From NCBI RefSeq assembly GCF_020707265.1, contig NZ_JAJFEQ010000012.1, positions 62,001 through 126,000 of the forward strand: a DNA stretch of 64,000 nucleotides, read 5' to 3'. The number at the start of each line of letters is the position of its first letter. Positions within the stretch are counted from its first letter, which is position 1. A model generated the notes under the pieces. The model was given only the letters and a program-made list of their open reading frames with translations, was not told the origin of the DNA and did no database searches. Below are positions 56,058 through 62,903 of the stretch, in pieces. Origin of the DNA: Massilia sp. IC2-477 (GTDB lineage Bacteria > Pseudomonadota > Gammaproteobacteria > Burkholderiales > Burkholderiaceae_D). Made by a program: the position numbers and the translations under genes.

Positions 56058-56465
56058 TTAGCTCGATCCGACGCGGATTCGGTTATCGACCCGCACCGCG
56101 CCGTTCTGGGCGCCGGCCAGGGCCATCTCCACCACGACGTCGAGGGTGTCGCGGCGGTAGGTGATCGCACGCAGCAGCATCGGCAGGCTGATGCCGGCGA
56201 TGACTTCCACGTGGCCGGCGTCGGCCAGCGAATTGCAGCAGTTGGACGGCGTCCCGCCCTTGATATCGGTGATGACCAGCACCCCGTCGCCCTCGTCCAG
56301 GCGCGCGATCGCCTCCTTGGCGAGGCAGTTCACCTCGCTCAGGTCCTGGTCGGCGGTCACGTCGATCGCCTCGAAACGCTCGGTGGGGCCACGGAATACG
56401 TGGGCCACCGCCGCGATGAATGCCTGGCCCAGCGGAGCGTGGGTCATCAGCAGGATGCCTACCAT
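56058..56465 (-). CDS. PTS EIIA component, mannose/fructose type
   Basis: This 135-residue EIIA-Man-like protein has the phosphorylated His9 in LLMTHAPLG, plus TDIKGGTPSN, which is typical of this fold. No EIIB, EIIC or EIID partners are seen, so it is probably a phosphorylation-state sensor. It starts one base after the gshB stop. Confidence 0.93.
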   Translation of the reverse strand: MVGILLMTHAPLGQAFIAAVAHVFRGPTERFEAIDVTADQDLSEVNCLAKEAIARLDEGDGVLVITDIKGGTPSNCCNSLADAGHVEVIAGISLPMLLRAITYRRDTLDVVVEMALAGAQNGAVRVDNRIRVGSS

Positions 56466-56466
56466 G

Positions 56467-57417
56467 TCAGTGCTTTTCAGTTGCTTTCAGTTCGACCGCG
56501 TCGATGAACATCGCGGCCACGTCGAATCCGGTCTGGTCGGTGATCTCCTGGAAGCAGGTCGGGCTGGTGACATTTACTTCGGTCAGGAAATCGCCGATCA
56601 CATCCAATCCTACCAGCAACAGGCCACGGGCCGCCAGTTCCGGGCCGATGGCCTCGGCGATCTCGCGCTCGCGCGCCGTGATCGGCTGGGCCACGCCCAG
56701 GCCGCCGGCCGCCAGGTTGCCGCGCACTTCGTTCCCCTGCGGGATGCGCGCCAGCGTGAAAGGCACCGGCTTGCCGTCGATGACCAGCACGCGCTTGTCG
56801 CCCTGCTTGATCGCCGGGATGTACTTCTGGGCCATGATGGTGTGCCTGCCGTTGGCGGTAAGCGACTCGATCACGGAGCCCAGGTTCATGCCGTCGTCCT
56901 TGACGCGGAAGATGCCGGCGCCGCCCATGCCGTCCAGCGGCTTGAAGATCACGTCGCCGTGCTTCTCGTGGAAGGCGCGCAGGCGCGCCGCGCTTGAGGT
57001 GACCAGGGTCGGCGAGGTGTACTGGCTGAATTGGCCGATGGTCAGCTTCTCGTTGTGGTCGCGGATCGCGCCCGGGCGGTTGAACACGCGCGCGCCCTGG
57101 CGCTCGGCCAGTTCCAGCAGATAGGTGCCGTACACGTATTCCATGTCGAAGGGCGGGTCCTTGCGCTCGATGACGGCGTCGAAGAAGGACAGGCGCACGC
57201 TTTCCGGCCGGTCGGCGCGGTACCATGCATCGGTTTCGCCGGTCAGGTGGATGCGGGTGACGACGGCGCTCACCACGCCCTCTTCCAGCACCATGTCACG
57301 CTGCTCGAAGGCGTAGACGGCATGGCCGCGCTTCGCGGCTTCGCGCATCATCGCGAAAGTCGAATCCTTGTAAATCTTGAAGGTGGAGAGCGGGTCGGCG
57401 AGGAAAGCGATCTTCAT
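56467..57417 (-). CDS. gshB: glutathione synthetase
   Basis: This 316-residue ATP-grasp enzyme starts MKIAFLADPLSTFKIYKDS. It shows KPLDGMGGAGIFR (ATP loop), MAQKYIP, VLVIDGKPVPFTLAR and NVTSPTCFQEI. It joins glycine to gamma-glutamylcysteine. gshA is close by but separated from it by an opposite-strand methyltransferase gene. Confidence 0.97.
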   Translation of the reverse strand: MKIAFLADPLSTFKIYKDSTFAMMREAAKRGHAVYAFEQRDMVLEEGVVSAVVTRIHLTGETDAWYRADRPESVRLSFFDAVIERKDPPFDMEYVYGTYLLELAERQGARVFNRPGAIRDHNEKLTIGQFSQYTSPTLVTSSAARLRAFHEKHGDVIFKPLDGMGGAGIFRVKDDGMNLGSVIESLTANGRHTIMAQKYIPAIKQGDKRVLVIDGKPVPFTLARIPQGNEVRGNLAAGGLGVAQPITAREREIAEAIGPELAARGLLLVGLDVIGDFLTEVNVTSPTCFQEITDQTGFDVAAMFIDAVELKATEKH

Positions 57418-57597
57418 GGGGGATCCATTGCGGGGAATGCCTTGATTTTAGCCGGAAACGCAAATGTTCGCGGACGGGCCCTGCTTTCGGCACCAGCGTG
57501 GTGCAAGACGCGAATTCCGGATTGCATTTGTGCATCCGCAGTCCGGGCGCATGAGCCGCGTCAAGGCTTGCGCTGGCCCGCCTGCCACCATGGCTCA

Positions 57598-58311
57598 ATG
57601 GACGCGCACACAGACAAACAGGCGGAACAGGACCGTATCCGGGAGGTGTACCAGCGCTGGCACGGCGGGGCGGCCCTCGACCGCTACGCCTGGCACCGGC
57701 CGGAAATCCTGCAGCAGGTGGCGGCGCGTTCGCGTGCGTTCGCCGCCCTCCTCTCCGAAACCCTGGGCGGCGACCTGTCGGCGCTGAAGGTGCTCGACGT
57801 CGGCTGCGGCACCGGCGGCTTCCTGCGCCAGCTGATCGACTGGGGCGCCGATCCGGACCGCCTGACCGGCACCGAGCTGCAGCAGGACCGGCTCGACTAC
57901 GCGCGCCATTACACCGCCGCTGAAGTCAGCTGGCGCCTCGGCACCCTCGACACGATGGGATTGCGCAACCAGGATCTGGTGAGCGCGCAGACGGTGTTTT
58001 CCTCGATCCTGGATGACGCGCTGCGGCGCGAGCTGGCCGCCCAGATGTGGCGCGCGCTGCGCCCGGGCGGCTGGGTACTGGTGTTCGATTTCCGCTACGA
58101 CAACCCGCGCAACCGCAACGTGCGCAAGGTGACGCGCGCCGAGCTGGTGTCCTTGTGGCCGGGCGAACGCAGCCGCTACCGCACCCTGATGCTGGCGCCG
58201 CCCATCCATCGCCTGCTGGCACGGGCGCCCTGGATGGCCTCCGACCTGCTGGCGGCCATGGCGCCGCCGCTGCGCTCGCACTTCATGTACATGGTGCAAA
58301 AAGGGGTTTGA
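57598..58311 (+). CDS. class I SAM-dependent methyltransferase
   Basis: This 237-residue protein has the S-adenosylmethionine motif KVLDVGCGTGGFLRQL (about 63-78), motif II near SAQTVFSSI, and a post-motif LRPGGWVLVFDFRYDNPRNRN (quoted as RPGGWVLVFDF). The RNxNVRKVTRAEL tail resembles methyltransferases from glycan or lipopolysaccharide clusters. The substrate is unknown. It lies on the plus strand between gshB and gshA, which are both on the minus strand. Confidence 0.88.
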   Translation: MDAHTDKQAEQDRIREVYQRWHGGAALDRYAWHRPEILQQVAARSRAFAALLSETLGGDLSALKVLDVGCGTGGFLRQLIDWGADPDRLTGTELQQDRLDYARHYTAAEVSWRLGTLDTMGLRNQDLVSAQTVFSSILDDALRRELAAQMWRALRPGGWVLVFDFRYDNPRNRNVRKVTRAELVSLWPGERSRYRTLMLAPPIHRLLARAPWMASDLLAAMAPPLRSHFMYMVQKGV

Positions 58312-58324
58312 CCAGCCCCTCAGC

Positions 58325-59626
58325 TTAATAGACTTCCGGGTTCGGATCGGTACGCTCGAGCTCCAGCGACGCGGCCAGCAGGCCCAGGCGCGCCACCACG
58401 CCGTACACGTAGAAGCGGTTCGGCGCCGCCGTGCCCGGCTTGGCCTTGAGGTCCGGCACCGCGTGCTGCTGGGCGAAGGCCAGCGGCACGTACTGCGAGC
58501 CCGGCGCGTTCAGGTTCTGGTCGATGCCGCGCTCGGCGTGCACGCGATAGAACCCACCCACCACGTAACGGTCAATCATGTAGACCACCGGCTCGGCCAC
58601 CGCGTCGTTGATCGATTCGAAGGTCGGCACGCCTTCCTGCACGATCATGTCGGTGACGGCCACGCCATCCTTGATGACCGTCATCTTGTTGCGCTGGGCG
58701 CGGCTCAGGTCCTTCACCTCGCTGGCGTCCTTCACGGTCATGACGCCCATGCCATAGGTGCCGGCGTCCGGCTTGACGATCACGAAGGGCTTCTGCTCCT
58801 TCATGCCGTATTCCTTGTACTTCTTCTTGATCTTCGAGAGCAGCGCCGACACCGCATCGGCCAGCTGCTCGGTGCCCACGTCTTCCTGCAGGTCGATTTC
58901 GCCGACCTTGCTGTGCAGCGGGTTGACCAGCCAGGGATCGATCTCGATCAGCTTGCCGAACTTCTTGGCCACCTCATCGAAGGCCTTGAAGTGGTTGCTC
59001 TTGCGGCGCAGCGCCCAGCCGGCGTGCAGCGGCGGCAGCAGCGACTGCTCGTGGATGTTTTCCAGGATCGACGGGATGCCGGCCGAGAGATCGTTGTTGA
59101 GCAGGATGGTGCAGGGGTCGAAGTCGGCCAGGCCGACGCGGCGGCCGTTCGGCGAGCGCACCAGCGGCTCGACCACCAGCATGTTGCCATCAGGCAGCGC
59201 CAGCGGCGTCGGCTGGGTGACGTCGGGCGACAGCGAGCCCAGGCGCACGTGCAGGCCGGTCTGGCGGAAAATCTGCATCAGGCGCGCCACGTTCTGCAGG
59301 TACATCGGGTTGCGCGTGTGGACTTCCGGGATCATCAGGAGATTACGCGCGTCCGGGCAGTACTTGTCGATCGCGGCCATGGCGGCCTGCACCGCCAGCG
59401 GCAGCATCTCGGTGGACAGGTTGTTGAAGCCGCCCGGGAACAGGTTGGTATCCACCGGCGCCAGCTTGTAGCCGGCATTGCGCAGGTCGACCGAGCAGTA
59501 GAACGGCGGCGTATGCTCCTGCCACTCGAGGCGGAACCAGCGCTCGATGGCGGGCGTGGCTTCGAGAATCTTCTTCTCCAGGTCCAGGAGGGGACCGGTC
59601 AGGGCGGTGGCGAGGTGCGGAACCAT
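58325..59626 (-). CDS. gshA: glutamate--cysteine ligase (PF08886 GshA type)
   Basis: This 433-residue protein is of the GshA family found in beta-proteobacteria, not the E. coli type: NLFPGGFNNLS, IPEVHTRNPMYLQNV, KPDAGTYGMGVMTV and the C-terminal FYVYGVVARLGLLAA are visible. It makes gamma-glutamylcysteine, the first step of glutathione synthesis. A TATAAT box lies 31 bases upstream. Confidence 0.95.
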   Translation of the reverse strand: MVPHLATALTGPLLDLEKKILEATPAIERWFRLEWQEHTPPFYCSVDLRNAGYKLAPVDTNLFPGGFNNLSTEMLPLAVQAAMAAIDKYCPDARNLLMIPEVHTRNPMYLQNVARLMQIFRQTGLHVRLGSLSPDVTQPTPLALPDGNMLVVEPLVRSPNGRRVGLADFDPCTILLNNDLSAGIPSILENIHEQSLLPPLHAGWALRRKSNHFKAFDEVAKKFGKLIEIDPWLVNPLHSKVGEIDLQEDVGTEQLADAVSALLSKIKKKYKEYGMKEQKPFVIVKPDAGTYGMGVMTVKDASEVKDLSRAQRNKMTVIKDGVAVTDMIVQEGVPTFESINDAVAEPVVYMIDRYVVGGFYRVHAERGIDQNLNAPGSQYVPLAFAQQHAVPDLKAKPGTAAPNRFYVYGVVARLGLLAASLELERTDPNPEVY

Positions 59627-59656
59627 GGTGTGACGTCCTAGTGATGGCTTATTCGA

Positions 59657-59686
59657 ATTATATCGGTAGCCTCATATAGGGACGAA
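59657..59686 (-). promoter_or_regulatory. possible sigma-70 promoter of gshA
   Basis: On the minus strand TATAAT (59662-59657) has TTCGTC (59686-59681) 18 bases upstream. The -10 is perfect, and the -35 matches TTGACA at three of six positions. The gap between amtB and gshA is otherwise AT-rich. Confidence 0.4.
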
Positions 59687-59718
59687 TATGCTTATTTAAA
59701 GTCTGAATTGCCATAAAC

Positions 59719-59746
59719 GCAAAAAGGCGCCCCGAGGGGCGCCTTT
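59719..59746 (-). terminator. rho-independent terminator of the porin-glnK-amtB operon
   Basis: The 10-bp stem AAAGGCGCCC / GGGCGCCTTT with a 4-base loop (59723-59746) is followed on the minus strand by TTTTTGCG. It lies 16 bases past the amtB stop. Confidence 0.88.
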
Positions 59747-59762
59747 GCAGAAGCAGTGAGGC

Positions 59763-61160
59763 TCAGGCGTGGTAAGCCGATTCGCCGTGGCTGGTGATAT
59801 CCAGGCCCTCGCGCTCCTGGTCCGCCGGCACGCGCAGGCCGACCACCACATCCACCAGCTTGAAGGCGACGAAGGCGACCACCGCCGACCACACGATGGT
59901 GATGCCGACCGCCTGGGCCTGCACCCAGACCTGGTTGGCGATCGAGTAGTCCGGCGAGCCCTTGTTGGCGATGTAGTCCCAGATGCCCTGCCCGCCCAGC
60001 TGCGGCGCGGCGAACACGCCGGTGAGCAGCGCGCCCAGGATGCCGCCCACGCCGTGCACGCCGAACACGTCGAGCGAGTCGTCGGCGCCCAGCAGGCGCT
60101 TCAGGCCGGTCACGCCCCACAGGCAGATGACGCCGGCCAGCAGGCCCATGACCAGGGCGCCCATCGGACCGACGAAGCCGCAGCCCGGGGTGATCGCCAC
60201 CAGGCCCGACACCGCGCCCGAGACCGCGCCCAGCAGCGACGGCTTGCGCTTGAAGATCCACTCGCCGAACATCCACGACACGGCCGCCGCGGCGGTCGCC
60301 AGCAGGGTGTTGATGAAGGCCAGCGCCGCGATGTCGCCCGCTTCCAGCGCCGAACCGGCATTGAAGCCGAACCAGCCCACCCACAGCAGCGAGGCGCCGA
60401 TCATGGTCATGGTGAGCGAGTGCGGGGCCATCGATTCGCGGCCCAGGCCGATGCGCTTGCCGATGACATAGGCGCCGACCAGGCCGGCCACTGCGGCGTT
60501 GATGTGCACCACGGTGCCGCCCGCGAAGTCGAGCGCGCCCTTCTGCCACAGGAAGCCGGCATTGCCGGTGACGGTGGCCAGGGTCGAGGCGTCGGTGATC
60601 GCATCCGGGCCGGCCCAGAACCAGACCATGTGGGCCACCGGCAGGTAGCCGAACGTGAACCACAGCACCATGAACAGCAGCACCGCCGCGAAGCGCACGC
60701 GCTCGGCAAAGGCGCCGACGATCAGGCCGCAGGTGATGGCGGCAAAGGTGCCCTGGAAGGCCACGAAGATGAACTCGGGGATCATGGTCTCCTTGCTGAA
60801 GGTGGCGGCCTGGCTGAACGTGCCGGCCGCGGCATCGTAGATGCCGTTCAGGAAGACGCGGTCGAAGCCGCCGATGAAGGCGTTACCCTGGGTGAAGGCC
60901 AGCGAGTAGCCGTACAGGCACCACAGGACGATGATCAGGGAAAAGACCATAAAGACCTGCATCAGCACCGACAGCATGTTCTTGGCGCGCACCAGGCCGC
61001 CGTAGAACAGGGCCAGGCCGGGGATCGACATCATGATGACCAGCAAGGTGGCGACGAACATCCAGGCGGTGTCGCCCTTGTTGATCGTGGGCGCGGCCAG
61101 GGCCGGCAGCGCCAGGCCGGCGGCCATTGCACCGGCGAGGAGTTTGGTGGTGAGTTTCAT
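59763..61160 (-). CDS. amtB: ammonium transporter
   Basis: The product is 465 residues from ATG 61160, with a cleavable signal peptide (ending LPALAAPT) and eleven membrane segments. Amt signatures include DTAWMFVATLLVIMMSIPGLALFYGG (quoted as GLALFYGGLVR), the ammonium-site Phe/Trp regions, GGTVVHINAAVAGLVGA and the conserved pore His in FGVHGVGGILG. It conducts ammonium and is inhibited by GlnK, encoded just upstream. The last residues (SHGESAYHA) are typical of the family. Confidence 0.97.
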   Translation of the reverse strand: MKLTTKLLAGAMAAGLALPALAAPTINKGDTAWMFVATLLVIMMSIPGLALFYGGLVRAKNMLSVLMQVFMVFSLIIVLWCLYGYSLAFTQGNAFIGGFDRVFLNGIYDAAAGTFSQAATFSKETMIPEFIFVAFQGTFAAITCGLIVGAFAERVRFAAVLLFMVLWFTFGYLPVAHMVWFWAGPDAITDASTLATVTGNAGFLWQKGALDFAGGTVVHINAAVAGLVGAYVIGKRIGLGRESMAPHSLTMTMIGASLLWVGWFGFNAGSALEAGDIAALAFINTLLATAAAAVSWMFGEWIFKRKPSLLGAVSGAVSGLVAITPGCGFVGPMGALVMGLLAGVICLWGVTGLKRLLGADDSLDVFGVHGVGGILGALLTGVFAAPQLGGQGIWDYIANKGSPDYSIANQVWVQAQAVGITIVWSAVVAFVAFKLVDVVVGLRVPADQEREGLDITSHGESAYHA

Positions 61161-61170
61161 CGGGTTTCCC

Positions 61171-61509
61171 TTACAGTGCTTCGTTGCCGGTCTCGCCGGT
61201 ACGGATACGGATGACCTGGTTGAGGTCGGCCACGAAAATCTTGCCGTCACCGATCTTGCCGGTGCGGGCGGCGCCCGAGATGGCGTCGATGACCTGGTCG
61301 ACCACGGCGTCGTCGACGGCGGCCTCGATCTTGATCTTCGGCAGGAAATCGACCACGTATTCCGCGCCGCGGTACAGCTCGGTGTGGCCCTTCTGGCGAC
61401 CGAAGCCCTTCACTTCGGTCACGGTCATGCCCTGGACATTGATCTCCGACAGCGCTTCACGCACTTCGTCCAGCTTGAAGGGTTTGATGATGGCGGTAAT
61501 CATTTTCAT
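61171..61509 (-). CDS. glnK: nitrogen regulatory protein P-II (GlnK)
   Basis: This 112-residue PII protein has the T-loop with uridylylated Tyr51 (YRGAEYVVDF) and the C-loop signature GKIGDGKIFV. The start at 61509 puts the Tyr at position 51 as in the family. It senses 2-oxoglutarate/ATP and gates AmtB. It lies between the porin and amtB in one operon. Confidence 0.97.
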   Translation of the reverse strand: MKMITAIIKPFKLDEVREALSEINVQGMTVTEVKGFGRQKGHTELYRGAEYVVDFLPKIKIEAAVDDAVVDQVIDAISGAARTGKIGDGKIFVADLNQVIRIRTGETGNEAL

Positions 61510-61523
61510 GGTCTTGCCTCGTT

Positions 61524-62252
61524 TCAGAAAGTTTTGGACAGGGTCAGGATGGCGCCCGACTTGCCGAGGTTCTTGCCCTGCGGACTGAGGTAAGCGTCGG
61601 TATTGGCCTTGATCCAGGCCAGCGACAGGGTCGCCACGCCAAGGTCCTTGGTCACGCCGACCTTGTAGTCGGAATAGGAGTACTGGCTGTTGTGGGCGAC
61701 CTTCTGGTGGCCGGCATGCAGGTTCAGGATGAAGCCGCTGCCGACATCGACGTCGGCGCCCACGTCGAGGTAGCCGCTGCCCTTGCTGTCGGCGGTGCCG
61801 AACAGGTTGGTGGTCGAGTGCGAGTACTTGACATAGGCCGGGCCAAAACCGAGCCGCGCATACAGTTCGAAGGTATTGGCACGCGGGTTCAGGCCATTGT
61901 CCGGATACCAGTAATACAGGCCGCCGACGTCATAGGTGACGGATTCGCCCAGGTTGCCGCGCTTGCCGCCGTAGATGTCCCATTCGATGTTGCCGTCGCC
62001 GCCGAGGTCCTTCGTCCATTTGATGGTGGACAGCCAGGTGCCCACGTACAGGCCGGTCGGGCCGTGCACGTAGTCGGCGCCGCCCTGCAGCGCCGGGTCA
62101 AACCGGGTTTGCGACAGGCCGCGGTAACGGTAGTCGCTGGTGATGGCGGCGTTGTAGCTGACTTGATGCTCAGGAGCAGCTTCCTGCGCAAATGCTGGCA
62201 CGTTCGACAAAGCGAAGACGACCCAGATTGCTGCACTTGTGTTGCACTTCAT
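61524..62252 (-). CDS. TorF-type putative porin (gcw_chp family)
   Basis: The product is 242 residues from ATG 62252 with a signal peptide (ending PAFAQEA) and an outer-membrane beta-barrel pattern with alternating aromatic girdles. SYNAAITSDYRYRGLSQT at the mature N-terminus is the family hallmark, and the protein ends in Phe. AGGGGA precedes the start. As the first gene of an operon with glnK-amtB it may aid entry of nitrogen compounds across the outer membrane. From memory, a comparable orf1-glnK-amtB operon is known in Herbaspirillum. Confidence 0.9.
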   Translation of the reverse strand: MKCNTSAAIWVVFALSNVPAFAQEAAPEHQVSYNAAITSDYRYRGLSQTRFDPALQGGADYVHGPTGLYVGTWLSTIKWTKDLGGDGNIEWDIYGGKRGNLGESVTYDVGGLYYWYPDNGLNPRANTFELYARLGFGPAYVKYSHSTTNLFGTADSKGSGYLDVGADVDVGSGFILNLHAGHQKVAHNSQYSYSDYKVGVTKDLGVATLSLAWIKANTDAYLSPQGKNLGKSGAILTLSKTF

Positions 62253-62349
62253 GACATTCCCCTTATATTCAACAGTTGGCGCACGGCTGAACCGTGTCTT
62301 GGGCTGTTGCGGTTTACAATCCTGTTTGCTACACGCCTGACAACTCTTT

Positions 62350-62365
62350 AGCAGGATGCGTGCCA
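62350..62365 (-). promoter_or_regulatory. sigma-54 promoter of the porin-glnK-amtB operon
   Basis: The minus-strand sequence TGGCACG-CATC-CTGCT matches the RpoN consensus TGGCACG-N4-TTGCW with one mismatch and keeps the invariant GG-N10-GC. It would start transcription near 62339, about 87 bases before the porin ATG. A GCACC-N5-GGTGC enhancer-like dyad lies 125 bases upstream. Confidence 0.75.
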
Positions 62366-62469
62366 GCCTAAAAAGCGCGATCGGGGTGCTTGTTTTCTCA
62401 GCCATCTGCCCCATTTGTGATTCGAACAACCAGGAAAACCCGCGCGCCCTGCGTTTGCGACGGCGCCGC

Positions 62470-62504
62470 GCACCAAAGCGGATGGCAGCGCACCGTGGTG
62501 GTGC
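62470..62504. promoter_or_regulatory. NtrC-like enhancer sites
   Basis: GCACC-GTGGT-GGTGC (62490-62504) is an exact match to the NtrC half-site arrangement GCACC-N5-GGTGC. A degenerate copy, GCACC-AAAGC-GGATG, lies 20 bases away (62470-62484). Paired sites about two helical turns apart, 105-140 bases upstream of a sigma-54 promoter, are the usual NtrC layout. The sites also lie just upstream of ubiK. Confidence 0.65.
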
Positions 62505-62530
62505 AGCGCTCCGACAGATAGGAAATGGAC

Positions 62531-62887
62531 ATGAACAACTTCTTCAACGACATCCAGGGCAAGATCAACCAGGCGCTGGAGAGCACCCCGGCCAAGGATA
62601 TCGAGCGCAACGTCAAGGCCATGATGACCCAGGGCTTCTCGAAGCTCGACCTCGTCACCCGCGAAGAATTCGACATCCAGGCCCAGGTGCTGGCCAAGAC
62701 CCGCGCCAAGCTCGAGGCGCTGGAACTGCGCGTGGTGGAACTGGAATCGCGCCTGGCGGCCCAGGGCACGTCCAGCCCATCCGCCGCATCCGGCCTGGCC
62801 GCCGCCAGCGCCGCGGCGGCGTCCAACGAGCCGCTTCCGGGCGCCACCGACCCGTCCGCGCCGCACGTCATCCTCGACAAGCCATGA
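62531..62887 (+). CDS. ubiK: ubiquinone biosynthesis accessory factor UbiK
   Basis: This 118-residue protein (MNNFFNDIQGKINQALEST) has the BMFP domain: an amphipathic N-terminus, LDLVTREEFDIQAQVLAKTRAKLE (quoted as VTREEFDIQAQVL) and a coiled coil, then an Ala/Ser-rich tail. UbiK helps the aerobic ubiquinone-synthesis complex. The ATG at 62531 has GGA 6-7 bases upstream; the ATG at 62525 is too close to it. The gene reads away from the porin operon. Confidence 0.9.
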   Translation: MNNFFNDIQGKINQALESTPAKDIERNVKAMMTQGFSKLDLVTREEFDIQAQVLAKTRAKLEALELRVVELESRLAAQGTSSPSAASGLAAASAAAASNEPLPGATDPSAPHVILDKP

Positions 62888-62903
62888 ACTTCAGGTGGCA
62901 TTC

